Shown here: piece by piece, positions 1-10,208 of the stretch | How the letters are laid out: the number at the start of each line of letters is the position of its first letter | Numbering within the stretch: position 1 is the first letter of the stretch | Origin: Saprospiraceae bacterium | GTDB taxonomy: Bacteria > Bacteroidota > Bacteroidia > Chitinophagales > Saprospiraceae | Direction of reading: 5' to 3' | NCBI GenBank assembly: GCA_016715105.1 | Contig: JADKBO010000038.1 | Span: forward strand, 1 to 64,000 | Length of the DNA: 64,000 bases | Translations under genes and position numbers: made by a program | Notes under the pieces: model-generated | The model's input: the letters and a program-made list of their open reading frames with translations, nothing else | Databases searched by the model: none | Told to the model about the DNA's origin: nothing

Positions 1-1
1 T

Positions 2-1066
2 TGTAATTCCTATAGCGACTTTGAGATATTGAGCAAAATAGTGCATGATGATTTAGACCTGAGCAATGTGCCTTCTTCTTGGTCAGCACTCTTTAGTGAA
101 ATGCTTATCAAAGATGCGGCCTATCGTATCTCCATGAATAGCATATGGCTAAAAATTTGTAATGCTGCTTGGACTGAGGGTACAAAACATGATTTAAAAG
201 CACCATCCTCAAAACTCCAAATTCGGCCTAACCAAAACCCAGTAATGATATCAAAGCCCATGAAATTTTACCTACTTCTTAATTTATTAGTGTTTTTGAT
301 AGCTACCATTATGAGCATGCGGAGTTGTGATAGTGGTGCAGTTTTAGCAAACCATGTTAGTTCTGCGATTAGCAATATGAATGGAAATGCGGAGGATGCT
401 GCTGAAGAAATAGCTACTACAATGGTGAAAATATCAGACGGAACTTTTATTATGGGTTGTCCAAATGAACAAGAAAATGATTGTGATAATGATGAAAAAC
501 CATCGCATCTAGTTAAAGTGAGTGGCTTTATGATCAATAAATACGAAGTAACACAAGAGCAGTGGCGTGCAATTATGGGTAATAATCCTAGTTATTTCAA
601 TAATTGCAAACGATGCCCTGTAGAGAGTGTAAGCTGGAATGATATAGACGAATTCATAATAAAGCTTTATAATATTAGTGGAGTTCGGTATAGATTGCCA
701 ACAGAAGCAGAGTACGAGTATGCGGCTAGAGGAGGAAAAAGTTTTAAATACTCTGGATCTAATGATGTGAGTAGGGTTGCATGGTATAGTATTAATAGTG
801 GCAGTAAAACACATCCAGTAGGGCAAAAAGCACCAAATGATTATGGACTGTACGATATGAATGGAAATGTATGGGAATGGTGTAGTAACTGGTTTCATGG
901 CTATCCAGGTAGTTTAAATGTTACTGATAGATCAGGTTCTCTTCGTGTAGATCGTGGCGGTGGTTGGAATAACAATGAAAGGGACTGTCGCGTCTCATAT
1001 CGCAGGGGAAATAGTCCAACTGATTATGCCTACGATTTAGGCTTTCGATTGGCCCTCTCATTTTAG
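2..1066 (+). CDS. Ser/Thr kinase tail fused to formylglycine-generating-enzyme-like (SUMF1) domain, 5' end outside window
   Basis: The frame is open back to the first base, so the gene starts upstream of the window; a TTG at 29 is only an internal codon. The first residues, with AYRIS near residue 40, look like the last helices of a protein-kinase fold. A single hydrophobic segment (about residues 80-98) follows. The second half is a complete FGE-sulfatase/SUMF1 domain: GTFIMG near its start, EVTQEQW, RLPTEAEYEYAARGG, YDMNGNVWEW and a final GFRLA. Only one Cys lies in the late RDCRVSYR segment, so the cysteine pair of true formylglycine-generating enzymes is not seen, and a non-catalytic or signalling role is likelier. 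Kinase-TM-SUMF1 fusions are known in bacteria. Confidence is high for the SUMF1 domain and moderate for the kinase part. Confidence 0.8.
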   Translation, partial: CNSYSDFEILSKIVHDDLDLSNVPSSWSALFSEMLIKDAAYRISMNSIWLKICNAAWTEGTKHDLKAPSSKLQIRPNQNPVMISKPMKFYLLLNLLVFLIATIMSMRSCDSGAVLANHVSSAISNMNGNAEDAAEEIATTMVKISDGTFIMGCPNEQENDCDNDEKPSHLVKVSGFMINKYEVTQEQWRAIMGNNPSYFNNCKRCPVESVSWNDIDEFIIKLYNISGVRYRLPTEAEYEYAARGGKSFKYSGSNDVSRVAWYSINSGSKTHPVGQKAPNDYGLYDMNGNVWEWCSNWFHGYPGSLNVTDRSGSLRVDRGGGWNNNERDCRVSYRRGNSPTDYAYDLGFRLALSF

Positions 1067-1184
1067 CAATTGTACATTTGTTATTGAATGGAGTTAATAG
1101 GAAAATTAAACAATCTTATAAAGAAGAAAATACAAATTGACTTAGCAAACTATAATGTGATTATTTTTTAATAGACTCAAGGGA

Positions 1185-1756
1185 ATGGAAGAAGTATATT
1201 TTGCAGTGAATAAATTTGGAAAAAAGGTAGTGAATAAGATACTTAAATTCGATTTTTTTGCAATTAGCGCCATCAAAGAAAGATTTGAAATGGAAGCCAA
1301 AATGTATACATTAGACAAGTTATTGATTTAACTGAAGTGAGTTGTGAACTAACTATTTTTATAGAATTCCTAGAAGGAAAAACTCTTAAGGAATTAATTG
1401 ATAAAGGGTATGTCTGTGATGAAAAAGCTATAAAAGTATTTTGAGCAGTGTGTTTCGGCTCTGAAAATAACCCATGAAAAAAAATCGTACATAGTGATAT
1501 TAAACCATCCAAAATATTTATCACAAGTGATGGACAATCAAAACATTGGATTTTGGGTATACCAGGAATCCCTTCAAACAATGAAACATTTACAATCCAC
1601 TATCTTTTTACCCATGATGGATGCAAAGTTTACAGATTTAATGATTGTGGACAGAATATTTATTTCACAAATTGTAATGGTGAGGCGATTGCAGTTGGAG
1701 ATAGTAGCAGGACAATCAATAGAACTCAGCTAAATACAAAGGTGCCTAAAGGGTAG
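1185..1756 (+). pseudogene. Decayed protein-kinase gene with unrelated C-terminal segment
   Basis: Four short frame segments, read in turn, give a worn kinase: an N-lobe-like stretch from the ATG at 1185, then IFIEFLEGKTLKELI (frame change near 1320), then FEQCVSALKITHE (change near 1440), then IVHSDIKPSKIFI (change in the A run at 1478-1484). The last piece is the kinase catalytic loop (HxDIKPxN), although the final Asn is Lys. Instead of the DFG region the frame runs into about 60 residues with CKVYRFNDCGQNIYF, which I do not recognise, ending at 1756. The activation loop and C-lobe are missing, so this is probably a real pseudogene. It may be a relict paralogue of the kinase-SUMF1 gene just upstream. 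Confidence 0.6.
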
Positions 1757-1778
1757 AGAAGAGCAGATAAACTGAAGC

Positions 1779-3228
1779 TCAGATTCTGACTATGGTCACA
1801 ACCTTCGGGTCTCTTTTCACTGGTTTGATAAATAGATAATAAGTTCCTTTAGGATATGTTGAAGATCAATTGAATTTGTTTTTGTGTTTTCAACCAAAAC
1901 TTGACCCATTACATTGATTATTTTCAAGTATTCAACTTGTTGCTTTTCATACGAAAGTTGAATCAAACCTTCTGTGGGATTAGGAAAACAAAGCAATTTA
2001 GATGGATTTTCTAAAAGTTCAGTTAGCTCATCCTCATCATTTATGGCCAATACAGACTGATATTCATATGCGCCAGCATCTATCAATCCATTGGATGTTC
2101 TGGTGGCATAATTATATGGATGTACGTATGATTTATCTATCGAGAAATCCAAACCAGAAACAACAGGAACAGAAACTCCAATGTTGATGGCAGGTGAGTT
2201 TGATAAAAGGGCATAATCAAATCCGGCTTCATTGGCCAAACCTACATTTGATATATTCGTTTCTACCAAATTACCTCCAATTGTTGCAGGAAATGAACCC
2301 GCAATGGACCCTAATCCAGCAAAAACATTATTGTACACACTGACACTTGTGGCTTGAGCTGAAATATTGAGAAATTACAACCTGGACTTCGCCTATTTAC
2401 AAAAGAATTATTGATTACATAAAGCGTTTTCAAATATCCAGTAAGAAAGCCCTCTAAACCGTAACCAATCAAGTTGCAATTATCTGTGTTGATACCCTGC
2501 ATCAATAAATTGCCTTTGAGCACAGACAAACCCCCGTTACTCATGTCGATCAAATAACTGGAAGTACCGGAATCTTCATCCATGATGCGGTTGTACTCGA
2601 TGTAATTTTCCTTTGCTCTGGTTTTGAGGTTGTGGCCAATTTTTGCATGATGAGAATAATTGTATCGAAAAGTCAATTTATTGATCCTTCCAATGTATAA
2701 GTTATGTGTCTGACCATCACCAAATCCATTGTTGTCAAATTCCGTATGTTCGATAAGAATATCGCCTGTTCCAGGATTGGAAGTCAAAATTCCGTTTTCA
2801 TTATCGTGAAAGTAACACCTCCTCACCGTCATTCCAGAACCATCTAGTCTGATGCCCGCTCCATTTTCATCTGCCACAGTAGCTCCAGAAAATTCGATAT
2901 TTTCAACAGTGATGTTATTGCCTATGAAAACCCAAATGCCTTTGCCCAAAATGTAGGAGCCGTTGGCCACCAACTTTGTCTTTTGGGATCCGACACCCAC
3001 AATGACCAGATTGTTTCTTGACCAAGCCGCCAAAGATGCATTACCTGTAAAAGTTTGAGGATCGATCAAAATAGTATCGCCATCATTCAACACATTGGCA
3101 AGATGAAGTGCATTGGGAGTGGCATACATCTTTCCAGTTCCAACAGTGACTGTTGTTGCATGAAGAACATCGAATGTTATGAACAACAAAGAAAGCAAGA
3201 GAAAGGATTTGATCAGGTAACGACTCAT
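1779..3228 (-). CDS. Secreted right-handed beta-helix protein with type A T9SS sorting domain (two frameshifts)
   Basis: The ATG at 3228 opens a signal peptide (SFLLLSLLFITFDVLHA). The body resembles a parallel beta-helix (pectate-lyase-like): NNLVIVGVG, NNITVENIEFSG, GMTVRRCYFHDNENGI and DILIEHTEFDNNG are stacked rungs. The reading frame shifts near 2340-2375, after which VYNNVFAGLGS continues the same protein. A second shift near 1855 restores PKGTYYLFIK and a new stop at 1779-1781. The last 75 residues (FPNPTEGLIQLSYE, IINVMGQV, PKGTYYLFIK) match a Por secretion type A C-terminal domain, so the protein should be exported by T9SS. No catalytic residues can be named. Possible roles are a polysaccharide-degrading enzyme or a surface protein. 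Confidence 0.75.
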
Positions 3229-3418
3229 TTCTAGTATTTTACACAGCAAACTTAACAATAATATTTCTGGGGAAAACCCTAGCTTTTATTGACAATTTAC
3301 AATTCATTCACAAAATTTTTCAAAGTGAAATACCTCTTAGCCTTTTCGCACACATTCTTAATGATAATTTTAAACAAAAAGGATCAGGATTTAAAGACGG
3401 CTTTTCTATTTTTGTGAA

Positions 3419-6400
3419 ATGGTGCCATCCGTATACAGAATCTGCTTCGCTTTTTTGGGATTTTTTTGCTTATCAGTCTTGAGGGGACAGGTGGTGGATA
3501 TGGCTAGGGTTGACTTCTTCAAGTTGTCTAGATGTGGTCAAATTTGAAGGTAGGAATTGCACAGGAATGGGCCAGTTTGGGGTTTTTGGCAACCAATTTA
3601 TTGCTCAAAATGCGGATGGAATAGAATGTGGCTGTCCAGGATCCACCGGCGATCATAAGGCTTATTTCGAGTTTAGACCTGTGGATATATTAAGATTTGA
3701 TAGTATTTCAATCAGCTTTGATTACAGAGGACAAGCGGATACAATATTTGATAATAGGGTCCTTTATCTAATGATCCTATTTACCCATGCGCCCCTAATA
3801 GTTCTGGAGGGTCACATGACCAAATAGTATTTTCATACATTATTGACAATGACACTATAGTGGATAAGGTTATAAAGGGTAAAGCTGTAGCTGAATTCAC
3901 AGGGATTTGGTCTGTGGCTAGTGTACCAAATGGAAACTCCTTAACCATAAGAGTTAATGTTGCAACTACTTCCGAAGATGAAATTGTATATTTTACAAAT
4001 TTGAGAATCCGTGGAAAAGTGAAAGATCCTTTTGCAGGACTTAATCAAACAAGATGCAAAGAATTGACCCCATTCCAAGTCCAAGGAAGTGGTTTTGGCG
4101 AGTGGTCAACATCAAGTTTTGGGTCTTTGCAAAAGATCAATGATACCATTATAAGTTATACACCACTTCCTGGCGACTTGGGTAGTACTATTGCATTTTA
4201 TTTAACAAGACCAGCGTTTCCTCAATGCGGCACTTTAATTCCAGCAAAAACAGCACAGAGCCTAGTTGATCTTTTCAATGACCCTCCCAATATTAATATA
4301 AATGCCATTGATACAATTTGTGAAGGTCAAGATCTTATTATAACTGCATCTGGCGCGGAAACTTATAAATGGACATCTACCACAACAATGGACACCCTTG
4401 TTGGTGATACTATTATTGTAAAACCTACTTCAACAACGATATTCATAGTCAGCGGGTCAAAATCTGGATGTTCTTCAACAACATTCACAAACGTAGTTGT
4501 CAATCCAAACCCAAATGTTTCCATCGCCCCCATTGCAGAAGCTTGTCCAGGTGATACAGTTTTATTATCTACCTTATCTGATCCAAGTTATAATTACACC
4601 TGGTTTCAAGAAAATGTACAAATTTCAGAGAATGAAAATGAAATAAAAGTCCAGGCCCCAGGTAATTTTTCAGTCACCGTTACAGACTCCAATAATTGCA
4701 GGAGTTCAGACACTGTTGATGTTTTATCAAGCCCAGTGCCAAGTTTAAAAGTAAGCCTGCAGGACTCCATTTATTGCCTAAATGGTAGAGTTGATCTTTT
4801 TGCCTCTGGTTTTGTGGATTATCAATGGTCGACAGGACAGTCTGGGCCCAATGCTTTTTTTGATATCCAATCTGACACCATCATCCATTTAGAAGCCTTT
4901 TATGGGAATGGATGTAAATTGGATACTTCGTTTTTTATTCCCAAACCAATAGTACAAGAAATCAATTTACCGGCTGATTTGAGTTTTTGTCAGGGAACAT
5001 CGCTAAAGGTTTTTACAGATTTTCCCTTTAAAGAATACTTCACAAAACTCACTTTAGATCAAACCTATAACTCCTATTTATGGAGTGACGGAAGTACAGA
5101 TGATTCTTTGTCGATAAAATTTCCTGGGGAATATCAAGTTACCGTGACCAACGCAGAAGGCTGCAAAGGCACTGATACTTTAGAAGTTTTCGATTACTCA
5201 CTAGATCCACCTATCATCAGTGGAGTAGGGGAATTTTGCCCCGGTGATAGCGTAGTTTTATCACCCAATGCTGGTTATGTCAGCTATTTATGGAGCAATG
5301 GTGACACCACTCAGCAAACTACTATTTTGCAAGCGGGAACAGTCAGTTTGGAAGTTGCAAATGAATTTGGATGTAAATCCAGCGCAACAAAAGAAATCAT
5401 ACAAAGGACCGTGCCTGTTCCTTCCATTCAAGGCAGTACCCAATTTTGCGAAGGTGATAGCACTGCCATTTCAGTCATCGGCAATTTTTCGACCTATGAA
5501 TGGGGCGATGGCAAACTCGGAAGAGATAGAATTGTGCGAGATACCGGAATTCTTACTGCTGTGCTTACTACTGCCGAAGGCTGTAGAACATCTTTGATAG
5601 AATATTTTTCACATAAATCAACTACCAAACCAGAAATCATTGGTGCGAATCAAATTTGCAAGGATTCGCTGAGTGATTTAATGGTTGTCCAAGCATTTCC
5701 GCAATACGTATGGTCTACTGGGGATACCACCGCTCAAATTTCCATTCAAAATACTGGATTGTATTTTGTAGAAATCAGAGACACCAATGGATGTTTTGCA
5801 CTGGATTCCATTTTGATCAATCAGTTCACTGAACCAGCCATTACCTTCAGTGGATCCCAAGTCTTTTGCGAAGGTGATTCTACCAGAATCACTGTAAAAG
5901 GTAATTTCACGGATATCCTTTGGGCGGATGGGTCAACGGATACCAGCAGGTTTTTTTATACAGCTCAACCTCTTGGATTTCTAGTTAAAGATGTGAATGG
6001 ATGTGGTTACCGTAAATCCATCAACCTCAATCAATTGCCTGGCCCAGCGGCAGAAATATTAGGAGCCAGATCGATTTGTACAGGATCAGAAACTACGCTC
6101 GAAGTGGATTTGAAAGGTTTGGAATATGAATGGTCAACTGGTCAAGTAACGGATACGATCAGGGTCATTGAGGCTGGTCAATTCATGGTTACGGTTACGG
6201 ATGTATTTGGTTGCAAAACTAACTTATCAGCAGAGGTGGTCGTGAGTGCGGCGTTACAACCCAATATTACAGGAAATGCTTCTATTTGTGAAGGCGTCAC
6301 CAATATATTGGATGCAGGTCCATTTTTTGATTATGAATGGTCAACTGGAGCCCTGACGAGAACAATCATTGCAGACACAGGTACTTTTGTAGTTAAAGTA

Positions 6401-8041
6401 TCTGATGGAAATGGGTGCACTGGGCTAGATACATTTATGGTCACTAGAAAGCCGGCCTTGAATTTACCTCTAGAAAGCGTTTATCAAATTTGCAATGGAG
6501 ATGTACTTGAATTAGACTTAGGATTGAAGGGAACATACCAATGGTCAAATGGAGATACATCCCGAATTTTCAGGGTCCAAAATCCAAATACGTATACACT
6601 CAATTTTACAGATGTGGAAGGTTGTGTTGGAAATGCAACATTCGAATTGTCCAACTTTTCCCCTTATGAAGACTTCATCATTGGAGCAACAGAATTCTGT
6701 AGAGGCCTTGGAACAACCATTTCTGTAAGTGGTTTATCCAACGCTCAATGGAATACGGGAAGCCAAACAGATTCACTTTTCATCAATATGGAAGGTGTTT
6801 ATTCAGTGGAAGGTCTTGACAGCAATAACTGCCCTGCTCAGGATACCATTTTTATCAAAGAAGAAACTTCTTTACGACCGATTATTGAAGGTCATCAATT
6901 TCTTTGTGGCCCACTTGACACGACATCAATCACAAGTTTAGATGATTATTTCCAGTATATTTGGAGTAATGGAGATACTTTGAAGACAGCAAAAATGACA
7001 GAACCTGGAACTTACACGCTGATCGTAAGTGATAAAATGGGATGTAAAGGCCAAATTGCTTTTGACATTTTTGAAAGAGATTTACCCATTCCCATTTTGG
7101 CTGGCGAAACCACTTTTTGCGTTGGTGATTCAGCAATATTAACAACAGATACTCACTACAAAAGTTATTTTTGGGATGGCTTAGATAGTTCAGCAAAATT
7201 TTATGTAAAATCATCTGGATCGCATAGTTTGACAGTTGAAGATGTATCTGGTTGCAAGGGGACTATTACTTTTACTACAGAATCACGGACTGGGCCGGAG
7301 CCTCAGATTTTCGGAGACAGCCTGATTTGTATGGGTGATTTTGCAACCTTATCTGGAGGAAATCAAACCAATTATTTATGGAGTAGTGGCGAAACCACAA
7401 AAGAAATAAATGTCGAAAAAAATGGTGTTTATTGGTTGAAAGTTGAGGACACTTTAGGATGTGTGGGAACAGACACTTTTAAGGTACAGTTTTTTGATCT
7501 ACCACAAATTATGGTTGAACCATCAGAACTTCTGACTGCTTTTGGAGACCTAGACACCTTGCGAATTATTGGCGATGTGCCAGCTTTTAGTTCAGTTTCG
7601 TGGCAATCTCTTTTTGGTAGTTTATGCGAAAACTGCACATCCATCATTTATGAAGCCAGTGAAAATGACGTCTTGACGATTACTGCACTGGATCAAAACG
7701 GTTGTCAACAACAGGTGGAAGTAAATATTACGGTGATAGAGGATAAAGAAGAACAATTGTACTTTTCCAATATTTTAAGGCCAGGAAGTGGAAATACCAA
7801 TGATGGTTTGATCTATGTGGCAAAAGGAAAAGACTTCAAGCTTCAATCTGTAAAAATCTTTGATCGGTGGGGGAATTTGGTGCATTTTGGCCAAAACCTG
7901 GACGGTAATTCTGGTATTTTATGGAATGGTCAAATGGCCAATGGAGGTGATACGCTACCGGGAGTTTATGTGATGAATGTAACATATTCATTTAAAGACC
8001 AAGTCAAAACAGTGGTAAAAACTGTTACTGTAGTCCGATAG
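3419..8041 (+). CDS. Large surface protein with tandem Ig-like repeats and CHU_C (type B) T9SS domain
   Basis: The ATG at 3419 gives a signal peptide (FAFLGFFCLSVLRGQ). The frame slips near 3506 and returns near 3760, both within readable protein (CLDVVKFEGRNCTG, then NDPIYPCAPNSSGG), so I join them into one product of about 1540 residues. From roughly 4300 to 7480 there are more than a dozen repeats of about 80 residues, each with a pattern like FCEGDS...YxWSxGxT...Y.V.V.D..GC. These are Ig-like beta-sandwich modules with a conserved Cys at each end. The last 90 residues (SVKIFDRWGNLVHF, LPGVYVMNVTY, VVKTVTVVR) form a gliding-motility-associated C-terminal domain. It is inferred to be a cell-surface adhesin exported by T9SS. 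No PorP/SprF partner is adjacent. Confidence 0.85.
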
Positions 8042-8042
8042 T

Positions 8043-8078
8043 GACGATAGACGATAGACAAGGGACGAGAGAAGAAAG
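8043..8078. repeat. Degenerate 7-bp tandem repeat (GACGATA type)
   Basis: Directly after the stop codon of the surface protein come about five heptamers: GACGATA twice, GACAAGG, GACGAGA, GAAGAAA. The period is exactly seven bases. Related arrays lie at 22972-23003 and 44837-44865. Confidence 0.7.
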
Positions 8079-8213
8079 TTCAAATGCGGCAACTTTCAAT
8101 TTTCTAGATGATTCTTTACAGTCCTAAACACTTTCTCGTCTATTAGATTTCCACCCTCCAATATCCATGAATACTTGCACTTTGTAATCAATCCTTCTTC
8201 ACTTGAAACAACA

Positions 8214-8326
8214 TTGTGACCAATTCAACCCAATTCAGGGTTGTAAGAAATTGGGGATTTGATTCCCCGAGCTTCGCACGGGGTTAATCAAATTGAACCA
8301 TTTCTGGGTTCTAACCAATTCACAAA
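8214..8326 (+). repeat. Structured intergenic repeat, copy 1 (three hairpins)
   Basis: An element of about 113 bp with three inverted repeats: CAACCC..GGGTTG, CCCCG-AGCTTCGCA-CGGGG, and GAACC..GGGTTC, flanked by TTGTGA at the left and TCACAA at the right. A second copy lies at 44951-45066 on the other strand. The rest of the gap 8042-8532 holds the heptamer repeat before it and an AT-rich leader of the next gene after it; I see no further gene there. Confidence 0.75.
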
Positions 8327-8483
8327 CTTCACCCAACTTTGATTTCTAATTGTAGATAATTTTAAGAAAACCCCATATCGTAAATTACCTTAAGTAGCTA
8401 AGATTAAAAGTTACTATCGTCTTTTTTCTTCCAAATTATAGTAAATTAAAATATTAAAAAAAGGGCTATATCAAAAAAGGAGA

Positions 8484-8491
8484 TACTTTTG
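8484..8491 (+). promoter_or_regulatory. Candidate Bacteroidota -7 box for the propeller gene
   Basis: TACTTTTG matches TAnnTTTG exactly, 42 bases before the start codon at 8533. No TTTG is seen at the expected -33 position, so this is a weak call. Confidence 0.35.
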
Positions 8492-8532
8492 ACGGCATTA
8501 TCAATCTCTATCTCATCAATTTAAACAATAAA

Positions 8533-9306
8533 ATGAAAAAGTACTTTTTAATTGCCCAGTTATTGTGTGTTGTCGTAGTGTCATCTTTTGCACAACAATG
8601 GGCTCAAGTTGGAGCAGTTGGCGATTGGAAAAACACCATTGACGTTGTTTCCATGAATGGTAGCTTTTACAGTCTAGAAGCTGATGGAACGTTGTTTAAA
8701 ACTGATAAAAATGGCACTTTCAACCAGATAGGCGAAAGAGGTTTTTTCGAAAATGCTGATTTTTTAGTGGCACTAGATGGTGAATTATGGACGATCGAAG
8801 GCGGTTCACTTTATCGCAGTAATGTGAAAAGTTTGGTTTGGGAAAGGGTAGGAAAGGAAGGCGATTGGGCCAATACCGTAGCAATGGTTGGCTTGAATGG
8901 CAAACTTTACACCATTGAAACCGACGGTACTTTATATGAAACATATAAAAACGGAACCTGGAGACAAGTTGGCGGAGCAGGAGAATTCGGAAATGTTTTC
9001 ATGTTGGAGGCCATGGACAATCATTTATGGACAGTGGAAAATGGCACTTTGTATAAAAACAGTGTCAGTTCAATGACTTGGGAGCAAGTTGGTGCGGTTG
9101 CTGATTGGGAACACACCGTAGCAATGGTCGCAGATGGTAGCTATTTATGGAGCATTGAATCTGATGGTACACTTTTCAGAACAGATAAATCAGGGCGTTT
9201 TGAGAAATTTGGAGAACGTGGTTTGTTGAGTGAAGTGTCTATGATTGTTGCGCTGGATAAGGTGTTGTACGCGGTAGAAAATGGCACGCTTTACAAAAAG
9301 AAATAG
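8533..9306 (+). CDS. Secreted six-bladed beta-propeller (tachylectin-like) protein
   Basis: The protein has 257 residues. A signal peptide (LIAQLLCVVVVSSFAQQ) ends near residue 21. The remainder is six repeats of about 40 residues, alternating two types in three pairs: WxQVGxxGDWxNTxxM...L.T.E.DGTLF.T.KNG, and xxxGExGxFxNxxxxxALDxxLWTxENGTLYK. Three near-identical pairs suggest a closed six-bladed propeller formed by duplication of an 80-residue unit, as in tachylectin-like lectins. There is no T9SS sorting domain, so it is probably periplasmic or released by another route. It lies 83 bases upstream of the exosortase operon promoter. Carbohydrate binding is a guess from the fold. Confidence 0.7.
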   Translation: MKKYFLIAQLLCVVVVSSFAQQWAQVGAVGDWKNTIDVVSMNGSFYSLEADGTLFKTDKNGTFNQIGERGFFENADFLVALDGELWTIEGGSLYRSNVKSLVWERVGKEGDWANTVAMVGLNGKLYTIETDGTLYETYKNGTWRQVGGAGEFGNVFMLEAMDNHLWTVENGTLYKNSVSSMTWEQVGAVADWEHTVAMVADGSYLWSIESDGTLFRTDKSGRFEKFGERGLLSEVSMIVALDKVLYAVENGTLYKKK

Positions 9307-9388
9307 TACAAATAATAGGTCGCAAGCTAGCAAATGTGTTAATTATTGGTTGAAAGAATCCAAGTTCTCAATATGCCTTGAGTTAAAA

Positions 9389-9419
9389 TTTGATATTTTA
9401 AGTATTTCTATTAGTTTTG
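9389..9419 (+). promoter_or_regulatory. Bacteroidota promoter of the exosortase operon
   Basis: TTTG at 9389-9392, a spacer of exactly 19 bases, then TAGTTTTG at 9412-9419. This is a full match to the -33 TTTG / -7 TAnnTTTG consensus of the Bacteroidota primary sigma factor. Transcription should start near 9426, 15 bases before the ATG at 9441. Confidence 0.65.
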
Positions 9420-9440
9420 CTTTATAGTCAATGATTTAAA

Positions 9441-9656
9441 ATGAAAGAAAAAAACACCCCGCATTTTACCCTTTTTGGATTAGAGTTTCCGGTTGACCTT
9501 GCAAAGATTTTGAAATTGACATTGGTCATTTATGCCGTTCTTTTTCTCTTGGTCATGGTAGCGATGAAGTTTTTTGGTTACGAATTGACAGATGCTGACA
9601 TTCCAGGGGGCATCATCTCAGGATTTTTATTGGCTTATTTGATCTCAATCATTTAA
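9441..9656 (+). CDS. Small two-TM membrane protein, first gene of exosortase operon
   Basis: The protein has 71 residues. A short hydrophilic N-terminus is followed by two hydrophobic helices (about 24-44 and 53-71) separated by a short loop with YELTDADIPGG. I recognise no family. It is the promoter-proximal gene, 12 bases ahead of the exosortase, with which it is probably co-transcribed. The last residues have no Arg/Lys anchor, so it does not look like an exosortase substrate; a helper subunit is a guess. Confidence 0.6.
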   Translation: MKEKNTPHFTLFGLEFPVDLAKILKLTLVIYAVLFLLVMVAMKFFGYELTDADIPGGIISGFLLAYLISII

Positions 9657-9668
9657 GTTACCAACCAT

Positions 9669-10208
9669 ATGGCAACACAAGAATTACCAAATGAAGCTTC
9701 CTCCAAGAAGAAGATCTATTTTTTTATTGGCGGTGTATTTTTACTGAGCATATTTAGTTTCTGGTTTACCAATCAGGATTATTTTACATCCATCGTTCAA
9801 CCATTGTTGAATGTTTATACGAAGATTTCCAGCTTTATTTTAAATCTATTTGGATACCAAACTTCAGCCAGAAATGAAATTTTGAGTTCACCAGAATTTA
9901 GCTTGGAAGTAAAAAAAGGATGTGATGCAGTTGCTCCAATGATTTTATATACCCTTTCTATTTTGTTTTTTCCTTCACCGTTTAAGGGAAAACTGAAAGC
10001 CATAGGCATCGGTATATTTTGGTTGTTTTTATTGAATATTGTAAGGATTGTAACTCTGTTTTTCACAAAAAAATATTATCCTGAATCCTTTGATTTTGTA
10101 CACACAGAATTGTGGCAAATCATGTTCATAGTTTTTACTCTGTTTTTATGGTTGAGGTGGCTAAAAGGCCACATTGCAAAGAACCCCGAATCACATGAAA
10201 AAGCTTGA
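9669..10208 (+). CDS. Exosortase/archaeosortase family transpeptidase
   Basis: The protein has 179 residues, near the usual length of compact Bacteroidota exosortases. Hydrophobic helices lie at about 17-34, 41-61, 89-102, 110-132 and 147-163. The three family catalytic residues are visible in the expected order: Cys85 in KKGCDAVAP, Arg126 in LLNIVRIV, and His145 in FVHTELWQ. Exosortases cleave a C-terminal PEP-CTERM-like signal at the outer face of the inner membrane and usually work with exopolysaccharide or glycoprotein assembly. No substrate with such a tail is found in this window, so the cargo lies elsewhere. Its 3' end overlaps the next gene by 14 bases. The subfamily cannot be decided by eye. 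Confidence 0.8.
   Translation: MATQELPNEASSKKKIYFFIGGVFLLSIFSFWFTNQDYFTSIVQPLLNVYTKISSFILNLFGYQTSARNEILSSPEFSLEVKKGCDAVAPMILYTLSILFFPSPFKGKLKAIGIGIFWLFLLNIVRIVTLFFTKKYYPESFDFVHTELWQIMFIVFTLFLWLRWLKGHIAKNPESHEKA

Noticed and set aside
8533..9306. Propeller protein as exosortase cargo
   Set aside because: It ends in the last blade (NGTLYKKK) without a sorting motif or TM tail.
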